DNA of 64,000 bases, taken from Takashimella koratensis. Taxonomy: Eukaryota; Basidiomycota; Tremellomycetes; Trichosporonales; Tetragoniomycetaceae. The first letter of the stretch is position 1, and every line of letters starts with the position of its first letter. Shown here piece after piece: positions 45,612 to 57,748 of the stretch. Location: NCBI GenBank assembly GCA_003116875.1, contig BCKT01000006.1, positions 682,001-746,000 of the forward strand. The letters run 5' to 3'. The notes beneath the pieces were generated by a model. It was not told where the DNA came from. It saw nothing but the letters and a program-made list of their open reading frames with translations, and searched no databases. Both the position numbers and the translations under genes were made by a program.

Positions 45612-47177
45612 ATGCCGCTCCACTTCCCGCACTTGCCTGGGCATCACAGCCACAGCCACTCGCGTGAGAACAGCATCAGCGACAAAGAGCGGCCTCACGG
45701 CACGACTCACCGTTCCTCCTCCGACTCCATCCCTTCCTCTACTGCTCCTGTCGTCGCTTCGCCATCCGAAATCTCCTCGTCTCCCTCGCTATCACCGCAG
45801 ATCCAGCCGCAGTCGATTCTGCGACGCACGACTCGCGACTCCACATCAAGCAGCACCGACTCTGCGTCCAACTCCAACACCAACTCCTCCTCTTCTGCCT
45901 CGGCGTACTTGGGGAAACGCATGTCGGGCCTTCACATCGACCGCACCGATACGATCGACTCCTCTTGGTCTGCGGACGAGCATGATGGCGAGTCGTCCAC
46001 CCCGGCTACCTCGGTGTCGTCGTTACAGGGTCAGTGCCCGTTGCCCGAGAGCTCGGTCGGTCAGCGGTTCCCATTCTTCATGATGGCCATCTCATCGACA
46101 TCCACGCTCTCTTTCCTCGCCCTCCCAATCACCATGCGGCCCATCGTGCTCGACGCCATTGGGCGTGCGTGGAGAAAAGGAATCGCAAAGACTTCGCAGG
46201 TTGATTACCAGCCTGAATTGATGAAGCGACACAAGGAAAAGGGATGCGACGGGGGTGTATGGGAAGTAACGATGAGAGATAACTGTTGGATGCCCAAGAG
46301 CGAGGACAAGGTTGCGTGAGTTAGGAGCGTATAGCAACTACAAACTCGACCCGATACTGACTACGAGTTTAGCTCTAAGCGCATCCTCATCAACTTGATG
46401 ACCGAGTTTGCTCGCGAAGGTTACAGCATGACCTCGTCGTTCCGGACGACCGCCAAGGGTGAGCTTAGTACTTGCCGGCCTTCTGATCCCAACTTTCCAA
46501 AGCACCCTCTGATACATAGCTGACACCACGCAGACTCGGGTAAGGACACCCTCATCTTCCTCCGTGGCGAGCCCGACCCCGTGAGTACTCTCTTCGTCGT
46601 CATCGGTCACCCATGAATTCGCACAGCATCTAGCTGACTTAAATGACCAGGATCCCGTTTTCTTCGCAGTCGCGTTCCACTCGAGCGACCGAGTATGGAT
46701 CATCGACGCTGAAGCGGATGTCGGCGAGGCGCTCGAGCACGGGATCCGCATGTCGTGGGTTGACGGCATCCGAGATGCACGGGTCCGTGAAAGACACTGC
46801 AGAGAGATCCGTCTCCGAGGCAATCCATGTAAGTGGCCCCTCCGACGAAACATTTCTACGCTCTCGTTATTGACCTCTTCCCTTCATGTATTGCCGCCTC
46901 CATTTTCCCTCTGCAAACGCTCACAACCTTAGGGACGGCGCATTCGACCTCGGCCCTAATCTCGGCGCGCTGCATCCACCTCGTCATCATGAAAAACATT
47001 ACCCATTTCTCACGCGGGTACGATTTCGTCGGTTCGGTTGATATGGCTGATGCGGAGGAGGGCGAGATGCCCGTCACGTTCTACCGAAAGAAATGGGAGC
47101 AGAGCCGGGCGGTTTGGGGTGAGAAGGAAGGGTACAAGGAGCTCAAGTACGAGCCTGTGAGCGATAAGGTTTGGTGA
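45612..47177 (+). CDS. Conserved-looking fungal protein of unknown function
   Basis: A five-exon gene with ATG in a CGCCACC context. The first 150 residues are disordered, with a His-rich start (HFPHLPGHHSHSHS) and Ser/Thr runs. The remainder is a compact domain, beginning VGQRFPFFMMAISSTSTLSF with LALPITMRPIVLDAIGRAWR. It continues with GGVWEVTMRDNCWMPKSED, SKRILINLMTEFAREGYSMT, DTLIFLRGEPDP and VFFAVAFHSSDRVWIIDAEA. It ends at TFYRKKWEQSRAVWGEKEGY. Regular exon borders and the ordered domain argue for a real, conserved gene. I recall similar uncharacterised proteins in other fungi but cannot name a family or function. No membrane segment is certain. Confidence 0.75.
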
Positions 47178-48757
47178 GGGGAGCATGAATGAAGCGCCGG
47201 AAATGTTGGACCAGCGGGATGGAGAAAATTATGGATTGCCGAGAAAAGACTCTGGATTGATCAGGTCTAAGTGGATAGTGTGTACAAGGTGTACTTGCGT
47301 TTGGGTGTTGTTCTTGTTCCTTTCGTTTAGATAGCGCCCTTACGGGTCTGACTCTGCTTCGTTCTCGTTGGGTCTGCTCGTGTCCTGATCCCCTCACTAC
47401 TAGTCGTCTCTCTCGGAGTCCTCGTTCCGTTTCTAGAACACAGATTAACGCCCTTTGACGCGGGAGGCGTGAGATGCAGACGCGGTGGCGCACGGACGTG
47501 CGGCCGTCTCGGTAGATCCGGTATGCAGTGGTGTTCACGTGTCGAGTCGTCGAGGTTGAGGTTGAGGTTGCGTACGGTTGGGCGGCACCAAGGGATGCCG
47601 GCCCAGGCCGAGCTGGTTCCGAGGGGGTGATACTTGACCAGCGGTGTGAATGAGGTGATACCGATTGGATTGGAGATAAGACACCGTCGTCTCGTTTGAC
47701 CTCATCTCGGCCAGCCGGGCCCGATCCCGAGATCCCACCGCGGCCCTGACGTGGCCCGCCCCCTTGTCGAGCCGATCGCTGGTTGTCTGTTACCACAGTC
47801 GGTCGTCTAGGTGGTCGACGGAACAAAAAGTGGCAGAAATTATAATCTCGACTGGGACCAATTGACAAGCGCCTGCCTGACTTTGAACCCAATGACCACG
47901 CAAGCACCCAATGCTGACCTTGTTGAAACTAATGAGCCATGCGTATTGGAGCACGTGTCGTTGACTCTGTTGACTCGGACCAGAACCACCAGCTTGACGC
48001 AGACTTCCAGCTACTCTCACAACCATCGCTTACACCTCCCCTCGCAGCTCGAGTGGCGTACCTGCTAACCGCCTGTCACAGTCTCCTATACCGCCTTGTT
48101 CTCTCTCTCTCTCTTGTTCGAGTCATACCAGGCTGTCCAAGCCTCTCTCCACGCGACGACCCTCCTCGTGGGATCCTAGACATGTCTTGTTCCTGACTCG
48201 ACCTCGCCATGTCGCAGCGCTGTACCTGGCCGGGCCCTCCTGACCTCACCATCTGCCCTGCTCACCTGCCATCACCATGCCCGCCTGTCCACCTCACCAC
48301 CTTACCATCTTACCTACGTTCCCAGCTGCCTATCATCTTGCTCGTGGATCTACTCACACATGCTTGCCGCAGTGCCTAGGCGGTCCACCAGACCAGCCAT
48401 GGGAATCCACTGAAACCGAACCTCCTCTTTGTCCTCATCCACCCTCTCACTCGCTCCCTTGCCCCTCCCCTTCCCTGGCCCACACCTCTTCCTTGGCTAG
48501 GTATATTACCAACCCCTCTCCCCTCCTCTTGTTCCCCATCAGCCCTCTCCCCTCTCCTCTCTCTCTCTACCTACTGGCAACGACCCGGCGCCGCCCCACG
48601 CCGCTCACGACCACGACAACTAACGACCTCGTCTCCTGACGAACCAACTTGACCCACGTTCATTACCCCCTATCTCACCGTCACCTTCGCCACCCCTAAC
48701 CCACACCCACCCACACCTCACCTTACCCAGACTTCACTCCAATCCGACCTCGGCACA
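47178..48757. other. Long intergenic region with CT-rich leader
   Basis: About 1.6 kb. The left half contains a 254-codon minus-strand frame (47143-47907) that starts at GTG, is Arg/Ser-rich and overlaps the neighbouring coding end; I do not accept it. The right half (48200-48750) is extremely pyrimidine-rich with repeated CCTCTCC/CACC motifs, consistent with a strong promoter and leader for the secreted repeat protein. No gene is supported. Confidence 0.5.
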
Positions 48758-50985
48758 ATGAAGTCTTCCGTCCTCTTCGCCCTCCTCGCGCTGCTGGGCA
48801 CGACCCTCGCCGCGCCTATGCCTATCCCGTCCACCGGACCGGACTGCGACTCTCCCGGGAACATCAACGTCCCTATCGCTCGCGGAATCGAGCTCGCTGG
48901 TGGTCTTCACGTCGTCGACCCGATCCCCTCGGCTGTCAGCCAGAAACTCGAGTCGCAGCGCGGATTGCCGGCGCCCGTCCCGGCGGCTGTCGGAGACAAG
49001 GCCCCTTCCCCTCCCGTCGGTCGTGGCCTCCCGGCACCCGTTCCTGCTGCTGTCGGGGACAAGGTTTCTGTTGGTCGTGGCCTTCCCGCTCCGGTCCCCG
49101 CCGCTGTTGGCGACAAAGCCCCTTCGCCACCTGCTGGTCGTGGCTTGCCGGCACCTGTTCCTGCCGCCGTTGGCGACAAAGCCCCTGTTGTGCGTGGTCT
49201 TCCCGCCCCGGTCCCTGCCCCCGTCGGCGACAAAGCTCCCTCCCCGCCTGTGGGTAGAGGGTTACCGGCACCTGTTCCTGCCGCTGTGGGCGATAAGGCT
49301 CCTTCGCCCCCTGTCGGTCGCGGCCTCCCCGCTCCCGTCCCGGCTGCTGTGGGCGACAAGGCTCCTTCCCCGCCTGCCCCGGCCAAGCGCGACAACGTCG
49401 CTGACCTCGGGACCAACCACGTTGGCAACGTCGGAGTGAGTGTGGCGCCGGCGTATCTGACTACCGTCACCCTTGTCCAACCTTACTGTACGCAACTGAC
49501 ACACCCCACTCCCAGGCCATCTCGGAGGACTGCGCGACCTGCGACCAAGCCCCTGCGGATGACGGCTCGTCTAATGCGCCCGTTAAAGTGAACGTGGCGA
49601 ACACTGGTAACGCCCAGTTGGGTGACGAGAACACTATCAAGAATCTCAAATCCGGTTCCCCGTCTGCTCCTTCCGCGTCCACCCCCTCTGCACCGGGTGC
49701 GCCGATCAGCGGTGCCCCCCAGGTCAGCGGGCCTGGCGCAAACGGCAACGCGGGCCCGTCCGTTGTCGTCCCTGGAAGCGGCAACGACAAGACCGAAGTC
49801 GACGTCCTCCCCCTAACCTCTGGCCCCGGGTCTAACGGGGTAGTCAACCTGGCTCACACCGGCGCGTCCTCGTCCACTCCTTCCACCGACGTGCACCTCG
49901 TCAAGACCCCAGGCGACGACGCGGGGATCGTCAATGTCGACAATGAGTCGAGCAAGAACGGCGATACCCAGGCCCAGGTGGAACTTCCAGAGGTCCAGCA
50001 GATCACCGGCGGGACAAGCAGCTCCCCGTCGTCCGCTGAGCCAAGCACACCCGCCTCGTCGGGTAAGGGTTTCGGAACCGCCAAGTTGCTCGGCCTCAAC
50101 AGGCTCTCTGGGAGCGCGGCGCCCGCTGAGCCCAGTGGCGAGCCAGAGCCAGAGTCCAACGTGAGTGTCAAGGGTGGCAATGATACCCTGGATTCAGTAA
50201 GAGGATGAGATCGGGTTGAGGACAGTGCTGACAGAACACAGTTTGTTCCCATCGAGGGTGGTGTGGATGCCTCTTCGGCCTCGGCTTCTGCTTCGCCTTC
50301 ACCGGCGCCGTCCGAGGCGCCCTCGGCGTCTCCCTCGCCCTCGCCCTCGCCCTCACCTTCGCCCTCTCCCTCCCCCTCTCCCTCCCCTTCTCCCTCCCCT
50401 TCTCCCTCTCCTTCCCCCTCCCCATCCCCTTCGCCGTCCCCTTCCCCTTCTCCGTCGCCGTCCCCTTCCCCGTCGCCTTCTCCTTCATCGGCCTCCTCTG
50501 CCGAGCCCTTCGCCTCCCCCTCGCCCGAGGCTCAAGCCCAAGTCGACGCTGCACCCTCTGCGTCTGCTTCTGACCCCTCTGCCCCCTCTGCCTCTGCTTC
50601 CGCGGGCAGTTTCAACCCACTCAAGGGCGTTCTCAACCTCGCTCACTTCGGCTCTCCCTCTGCGCCCTCGGGTTCCGCCCCATCCGCTCCCGCAGCGTCT
50701 GGCACCGCTCTCGGCCCGCTCAAGCTCCTCCTCTCCAAGCTCCCTGCCAACGCTGTTCCCTGCGACGGCGCGAACCACGCCTCCACCGACCTCGTTGATG
50801 TCTGTATCGACGACGCCCTCCTCGGCGGAGCGACGAGCACCGAGGCGGACGAGGAAGGTTGGACAGCTTGCCCGCCAGAGTACCAGCACGATATCACCGT
50901 TCAGGCCGATACGACTCAGTCTGGTTTGACCAATGGAGCGGTCAAGAAGATTGTCCGTGTCTGCACCTACGCCGGCGCCGTCTAA
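48758..50985 (+). CDS. Secreted repeat protein with seven near-identical peptide units and a Ser-Pro tract
   Basis: A three-exon gene. A clean signal peptide (MKSSVLFALLALLGTTLA-A) is followed by a short Cys-containing N-terminus. Seven tandem units of 18-21 residues follow, each built on RGLPAPVPAAVGDK plus a variable APSPPVG spacer. The array ends in a dibasic site (PAKR-DNVADLG), a plausible Kex2 cut. After intron 1 (donor GTGAGT near 49436) come DCATCDQAPADDG and a long Ser/Gly/Pro linker. After intron 2, about 26 consecutive Ser-Pro dipeptides lead to a small C-terminal domain with three Cys (AVPCDGANHASTDLVDVCID, WTACPPEYQHDITV) and a final Cys in VRVCTYAGAV. The overall look is a cell-wall or secreted protein with heavy O-glycosylation potential. 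I recognise no family. Confidence 0.75.
48959..49390 (+). repeat. Array of seven peptide-coding repeat units
   Basis: Seven units of 54-63 bp, each encoding RGLPAPVPAAVGDK (one unit has APVG in place of AAVG) with spacers APSPPVG, VSVG, APSPPAG or APVV. Synonymous codons differ widely among units: the Leu codon is TTG, CTC, CTT or TTA, and the Arg codon is CGC, CGT or AGA. The peptide itself is almost invariant. Confidence 0.85.
50328..50486 (+). repeat. Ser-Pro dipeptide-coding low-complexity tract
   Basis: About 26 Ser-Pro pairs encoded by TCN-CCN hexamers with mixed third bases. It is a typical rod-like, O-glycosylated stalk in fungal wall proteins and a likely site of length polymorphism. 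Confidence 0.85.
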
Positions 50986-51948
50986 GGACCACCTCTACAA
51001 CAACTTGACCCAGGGTTTGACGAAGAGTCCTGCCGCACAACCTCTTTTTGTACCCTCCCTTCTTCCGCCCTCTCTCTCCTCAAGGACAATTGGAATCGTA
51101 GATACCCCTCCCCGCTGGTCTCCCAGCCCCAGGACATTGATTCCCAACTAGCGCTTGGTTATCTAAACCAGCCTACCCACACTCGTTTAACCAGTACTCG
51201 TACCCTGTATACCATTCAACATCGCCTGCGTTCCGTGCAAGGTCATATATCCTCCTCGTACTTCTTCTCCTTGGCTCTCTTGACTTGCTTGTTGTTCTCA
51301 TGCACTCGTTTTGACCGCACATAACAGATTCTACGTCAGACGGGATCTGCGAGTTCTGCTCGACTGCCCCGAATTTCTACTAAGCTTTATTTGGTCACAG
51401 TGAGCATCGCTCTGTGACCTCCCAGAGCGCTGACGCGCGCAAATTGCATGTATTCTACACTCTTGGCGTAACGCAGCTGACCCTACAGCTCACTTCCAAA
51501 AGTCCTCTCCTCTTATGCAATCCTTTTTCTCTTTTGTTTTTTGTCCTCTCCACTCAACCTCGACATCTGATCGACGTCCGGACCAACCTTTGACGCCGAT
51601 CACGTTTCAGCCATTTGTTCGCGCTATCTTCCCTTTCAAAAGAAAGGCGCACTCACCAACATGTACAGTAGACGAAACTGGCCACGTCCTCTGCTTTTTC
51701 GCCTCTTGAATGGACGGCCCACTCAACTTAGTCAGCGTAGGGGGGTGTGAGCATGTCATGTCGCCTTCCTAGCCGCTCTTTGTTCAAAGAGCTGTTGCAG
51801 GAGAGGGGATATCACGGGAGGACAAGCGGCAAACCGCCCTCTTCTTCCCAACTTTCTTTTCCTCATCATTCCTCAATCCAACTTCATGTCAACGATCCAC
51901 CGCCACCGATCACTTTCAACACACCATTGACAGCGTCAGTCACGAATC
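50986..51948. other. Intergenic
   Basis: About 960 bp between two plus-strand genes. The left part is the 3' region of the repeat protein. The last 150 bp are AT- and CT-rich, suitable as promoter and leader for the gene at 51949. No supported gene is seen. Confidence 0.5.
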
Positions 51949-52524
51949 ATGCCGGTGTTCCCCGCCATCGTCATCTCTCGAAACTCCAGCTCTTACTTCA
52001 AGGATTTCTACACTCTCATTGAGAACACCTCAGACCGTGATTCTTCAGGCTGGCTCGTTCACGTACCGGACCCTCACACTCACCAATACCTCGAATTGTC
52101 GCAAACAGTTCATGCCCACGTCAAGATATTGGTCGACCACAACATACCCAACGGAGCGAACAGCATCTTTTGCCCGGATTTCGCTGAACACCTCGCCGAC
52201 CCCGAGACTTCGCTCCCAGAGGCGACCTTGACCTGCCCGGTTCCCTTCCTGGACAACACCACAGCACAAGATATCGTCAAGAGACTTCCGGGGATGACCG
52301 AGGGCGACCCTCTCTTCATGGTGTTGACCAAATACTTGACCCATATCAACGACGCCCGGCGCACCGCCATTGAAACTTCTTGGTGCCATCGCAAGCCCGA
52401 TGGCACCCCAATCCGCATCTTTCGACTCCCGAAAGAATCGGAAGCATCACGAAACTCGTTGCTCGCATGGGCCCGTGCTGTGGAATTGCTGCGAAGCCGG
52501 TCGCCAGGGTTCCCATGGGCGTGA
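51949..52524 (+). CDS. Small single-exon protein of unknown function
   Basis: An uninterrupted 191-codon frame starting MPVFPAIVISRNSSSYFKDF after a CACGAATC context. Composition is that of a soluble globular protein, with PDPHTHQYLELSQTVHAHVK, a His-rich stretch, LVDHNIPNGANSIFCPDFAE and EGDPLFMVLTKYLTHINDAR. It has no signal peptide or transmembrane helix and ends abruptly at SRSPGFPWA. I do not recognise a domain. The lack of introns is unusual among its neighbours and may mean a young or transferred gene, or that the frame is only part of a larger gene. Confidence 0.5.
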   Translation: MPVFPAIVISRNSSSYFKDFYTLIENTSDRDSSGWLVHVPDPHTHQYLELSQTVHAHVKILVDHNIPNGANSIFCPDFAEHLADPETSLPEATLTCPVPFLDNTTAQDIVKRLPGMTEGDPLFMVLTKYLTHINDARRTAIETSWCHRKPDGTPIRIFRLPKESEASRNSLLAWARAVELLRSRSPGFPWA

Positions 52525-53187
52525 TCACGACTGTCCACAACCCACACCTCCGTGCCTTTTTGACTGCCCGGGATTTGTTTGTTCATACAGTATGTTTATA
52601 GCGATTGTCCGTCTAATGCTCGAGAGCCAACTTCGCGTTCCCTCCGTCTCCTTCTCACTCTCCTACCGTACCGAAGATACGACGGAATCACAGTGACGGA
52701 AGACGGGCACAAACTCCAGTATCCGTGGGCGTAAAGTGGCAGCCTCGCAAAGGTGAGAACGTGACGCAACCGTCGATTGAATGCTTTGGATGCATCTTTT
52801 CTCATAGAGCGAAACCGACCAGGAGGTATCACCCAAACTGAATTTCAGAAATTTATTGATTCGTTGTAGAGACGACATGAACGGATTTTGCAGACAAGGG
52901 GAAGGTAAAGAAAAGAAGTGATATGAGAGATGAGCCCATATTCAGGGGACTATGATTCGAATTGAACTGGGATACAACATCAGACGAGAGAGACAAGAGA
53001 CCAAAGAAGAATAGGACACAGACGTGAATCGTGCCAAGGTGAGAGTTGGCTGCGACGATAGTCATTTATAGGGTACAGGAGACAGGCGACGAACGAGCGA
53101 TTTGTTCTACGAGCTCGTCTGAATGCAAATGAGCAGAGGGACAATGCAGTTTGATAAGATGAGACGCGGGGAAGACGGTTCGTCCGC
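52525..53187. other. Intergenic between convergent genes
   Basis: About 660 bp between the plus-strand gene ending at 52524 and the minus-strand Sin3-like gene ending at 53188. I see no gene; it presumably holds both 3' untranslated regions. Confidence 0.5.
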
Positions 53188-56100
53188 TTATGCCGCGGGC
53201 GCGACTGCGGTCGGTGCAGGTGTGGCCGCTGGCGCTGTCGCAGCAGCCGGAGCCGAAGCCGGACCGGCCGACGCAGCCGCAGCCGGTGCCACCTCTGGCT
53301 CATCGTTCAACCACTTGTCGACCTTGGCGCTCAGCCGGGTCTTGGCGCCCTCGAGGTTGCTCTTCTCCTTGTCGTCCGCAGCGCCCATCTCCTCGGCCGT
53401 TCGTCTTCGGTGGTAGTAGTCCTCCGTGTCTGTGGGATAAGAAGGTAGCGAGAAGAAGATGTCAGTGTCAGCGTTTGAGGACAGGTCCGAACCAAGTGAT
53501 ACAGCGTCACTTACCCGACGTAAAGAAGGCACGGTAGTTACCAATCGCAATACGGAATTGCAGCCCGCTGTCGGTATAGAACGCGTCCTGTCCTTCGACC
53601 TTGGGTACTCCAGCGAGATTCCTGTTATAGATCACCCGGTCAGTGGCTGAAAAACTTTGAACCTGTTTCCCAGCCATGACTTACCGGTTAAGGAACGGCT
53701 GCTCGACGCGGTGTGGCAAACCTTCGGTGGGATGTGTCTGAACCCCGTAGTCAGCATCAACTTCTCGAGAATACATTCATCCCAAAACCACTTACGAGGA
53801 CGTAGCTGTCAATGTACTGTCGCCATCGCTGCTCAGCCGTCTCGGCGTCGTCAATCGTCAGGTCGTCCCTTGCCATCAGCTGAACACCGACCACCTCTGT
53901 GCGCGGGACCTGTAAATGTGCAAAATTGTCAGCACAATCCCAACAACCAGTACTCGTGACAGTCCGAAAGAGAAACACCGAAGATCCTCGCCCTACTCAC
54001 ATATTCAATCCTATACAAGTTCTCGTCGGGCCCAAGAACAGCCTCTGCGTTCATCCTGTACGCAATCTGCTGCCTAGTCGTCGTCTTCTCCGTCGACCTG
54101 TCCCTTTGCAACAGGCTCCACAACTCTTGACTCTTCATATCGCCAACGACCGTCTGCGTCTGTTTCGCGATCGCAGCCACGACTCGATCGAGCGTGAACA
54201 TAATATATGCTTTAGTCCCAAACATGAGCCTAAGTGTCTCCTCGTAGCTCGCCGCTTCAATCTCGTTATCGAACAATCGCTCGGCAAGCGCCAGTAAGTG
54301 GTTGTAATAGTACTGCGCGGGGTTCTCGCCATCCTCAACGCCAAAGTTCTGCGTGGAAGGGTCGACAAGCCCGAGTCGGATCGCTTCCGGGTTGATAGGT
54401 TGTTTCTGGTCTGTGGCCAACTTGGTCGCAATGTCCTTGCAGATCAACAGGCGCGAGTAGAGGATCTGCATTAACCGGACGAGGACGTAGTAGTGGTTGT
54501 TGGCGAAGAAGTTGGCTTTGCGGGTGGGTTTTGGCTTGGGCTCAGAGGTACCGTTGGTCTGATGAGCGGTACCGTTGGCCTTGGCGGTGGGCGGGTTGGT
54601 CCCTTCCGAAGGTTCACGAGACTCGTCAGGAGTCTCCATTTGCACCCAAGTCTGCTCCGAAGCGTCCGCAGTCGCCTTGTCCTTCTCCACCGCCTCGGCA
54701 ACCGCCTCCGGGTCCGCAGGCGGCGGGATCGGCGTCTCCGCGCGGTCGCCATTCTCAGTCATTGGGGTACCGTCGGCAGACTCGTCGACCGCATCGTAAG
54801 GCCCGGGAGTCATGGTCGTGTCGCGCTTCCCACGAGCGTCCTTGTCCCGAGCGGCCTTGAGTAACTTCTTGCGTAACGAGTCTGAAGTCGCCGCATTGTT
54901 CTTCTTTTTCTTGGTCTCGTCGTCGTCAGCCATACTGACGTCCCCGTCCGACTCGGCCGAGATATCGTCGTCGGTGCCGTGCTCAGCGTCACCAAAGTCG
55001 GCATCAAACTCTTCTTTGTCGAAGAGGAAGAAGGCCGGGACAAAGTCACGGAGGTGAGCTTCGATGCGCTCCTTGTCGGTTGAAGCAAGCTGGTTGGCGC
55101 GGTCGAGGTAGCCAATGACGAGCTTGAGCATGTCCTTGATGACCTCAACGTCCTTGAACTCGAACTCGAACTGGAACCGCGGTCGCGTGGCCATCTTCGA
55201 GTGGAGGAGGGCGTTGCGAGCGTTGCTGTGCTCACGGCGTCGCGCCTCGATCTCGGTGATCAAGCTCTTGGGCGCGAGCGTCTTCTTGTCGCTCGTCTTG
55301 AACATGACACCTTGGTGGTCGAGGGCCTTGTAAAAGTTCTTCATGTCCTGCTCACGCCAGATGCGGTTCCACTCGCGCTGCGCTCGCTTCCACTCCTCGT
55401 CCTTGGCCTTGAGACGCTCGAGGACGATCGGCAGCGCGACGACAGGGTTGTCATGCAGCGCACGGATGATATCGGGGCCCAACTCCTTGCCGTAAACCTT
55501 CTTGATGATGCGCTGGTAGATAGAGCGACTTTGTCCACCGAGACCAGCCTTGAGGTTGAAATGCGCGCGCTCATCGGGGTCCATGGCCTGAATCTTGAGA
55601 TTGAGGGGCTCGAGCAACGCAATCGTACGCAGGTTGGCTTCAATGTGGAAGTCGTACTCGTGACGCTCCTCTTCCGACTTGTGCAGAGCCTCCTCAAAGG
55701 TATTCTTCCTATGCTGAAGGAAGGGAGCAGAGTCTTCGGCCGCCCAAGTCGGGTGAGAAACCCATTCGTCGTTGAGCACCTCCCAGCACATTGCGTCGCG
55801 ACCAGTGCAGTTGAGGTTGACCTCCTGGAGAAAGGTCAGCGGATACACATATAAGTGTCACACTGCTCTGACTTACAGACTGGGGGAGCTTGCGATAGCT
55901 TGGGCCGTAGCTCTTGACCTTGGGACCGTCGAGAGCGGGCTTGACACGCTCGAGCATCGGGGTGTTCTCAACCACCTGCGAATCGACGTTGATCATACCG
56001 CCAAACCCGTATCCGTTCTGCGAGACGAGCGGGTATTGGCTAAACACGCCCGTATCATCGGCACCGACAACACGCTTGAACGTCTGCCAGATCTCACCCG

Positions 56101-57748
56101 AGTCGCCGATAAAGATGGCGGCGCGCTCGAGCAGTACTTTGGCGTCAATCATGTCTTGCGAGAAGAGGTTGATGAGTTTGAGGAACTCGTGGTAAGTGAC
56201 CTTGTCGTCGATGAATTTCTTGACCTTGTCGAAGAACGCGACATCCTCAGAGGAGGCGAGGGTCTGGACGGCAGTCGTGGACGTCGCCGTCAACGGCTCC
56301 TCCTCGGGGCTGTCGGCTTTCTTGGCCTGCAAGATATTAGCTAGATGTTTCATTACAAACCAACAAGACTCACCCTCTTGGCATCGGGTACGCGGCGCTT
56401 CTTCGCGGCGCTCGTCTCCTTTTCCTTGTTGGGACGCTTCATGAGCTTTTCGTTGGTAGGTACGTTGGCAGCTTGGAAGAACGATCCGAATCCGTTGCCG
56501 CCCGATGCTTCAGGCATGAATGCTTTGAATTCGTCAAGAAGATCAGGAGCATGTTTGAACAGTTCAGTGACTTGTTCGTAGACCTATGCAAAGTTAGAGT
56601 TTACCCTCAAACCTTTTTGGCACTACTCGCTCACCTCTTCGATAGCCTTTGCGTCGCGCTGGTAATTTTGGAGAATCTCCAAAAAGTTCTTGTACGTCTC
56701 GGGCTCGCTGTTGAACCTGTTCTTGATCTTGTTAACAAACGAGATGGCGTGGTTGAACTCCATGATTGGCGGACGACCAGACGCGGTGACGACGTTTTGG
56801 CCAAGTCCACCGGACGCAAGGAACTGGGCGGCACTGGGAGTCGACGGGCCGGAAGCGGGGGTCGGCTGAGTCTGCGGTGGGAGGGGGATCGCGCTGGGCG
56901 CCTTCGCGGCGGTGGAGGAAGCGGCGGTCTGGGTGGGCTTGGCGGGTGCGGGAGGCTGAGCGGCCGCGGAGTAGGGATTTGCGCGTCCGCCCGAGTTGTA
57001 GAACGAGTAGGGCTGCTGCGAGGTGGGGGCCGAGGTCTTGGGCGGACTCGAGCGGTCCTGCTTGACGCGGTCCTTGGCCGTTGCGGCGGCATTGGCGGCC
57101 GCGCTGGGCTGAGCGGCGGCCGAGGCTGCATTGGCGGCTTCACGCGAGTTCTGGTCCATGGCAGCCGCTAGGCCACCGGGGGCACCAGGAACCTGGCTGA
57201 CGGTGCCCTGCGGGGTCGTGACGACGATGAGGCCGGTGCCGTCGGCTTCGTTGGAGGAGCATTCGATGCGGTAGCCGGGAGGGAGGAAAGTGTTGAAGCC
57301 TTGGATGAGGGAAGGGTGGCCGCGGAAAAGGGTGGAAACGCGGTCAATAACGCCTGGGGTGTCGATGCTGTAGCGCCGGGTCAGCTCAGTTCTGGACAGC
57401 GAAAGCTAGAATCCTGCTTACATCTGGCCCTTGAACTCTTTCATGACGTCGAGAAACCGATTGTACACATCTGGCTGGTCGACGAATTGGATCTGCAATC
57501 GCGATGCGTCAGCGAAAAATTCTCCCACCATGGGCGCAGGCCCGGGGTAAGCAACGTAGATGCGTAGGCATCCACCTCGGTGGGTGGTGAGGGCCACTAG
57601 AAAGGAAGATTGGAAGACTCACTTTGACTTGGTCGAGGTAGCTGAGGGCGTCTCGGACGTTGAGAGGACGGTAGCCAGCCGAGCCAGCGCCTGCTGCCGC
57701 TGCTCCGCCTCCACCTCCGGCCCCCTGACTCCAGCTCGAGGGGTTCAT
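53188..57748 (-). CDS. SIN3: Sin3 transcriptional corepressor scaffold
   Basis: A multi-exon gene with ATG at 57748. Three paired amphipathic helix domains are visible. PAH1 begins [16 protein letters not shown] and continues with [16 protein letters not shown] and [18 protein letters not shown]2 includes [20 protein letters not shown] and [23 protein letters not shown]3 includes [20 protein letters not shown] and [20 protein letters not shown]. The histone-deacetylase interaction region follows: [39 protein letters not shown] and [21 protein letters not shown] Sin3 C-terminal domain and an Ala/Pro tail end the protein. The linker between PAH1 and PAH2 is Ala/Pro/Ser-rich. Sin3 recruits Rpd3-type deacetylases to promoters in the nucleus. 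The gene diverges from the SCYL2-like gene. Confidence 0.92.

Noticed and set aside
47143..47907. 254-codon minus-strand open frame
   Set aside because: It starts at GTG, overlaps the end of the gene at 45612-47177, is Arg/Ser-rich without a pattern, and shows no splice or domain logic.
48959..49390. Repeat array as a CRISPR-like or transposon repeat
   Set aside because: The units are in-frame, encode a near-constant peptide and vary at synonymous sites; this is a protein repeat in a fungal gene.
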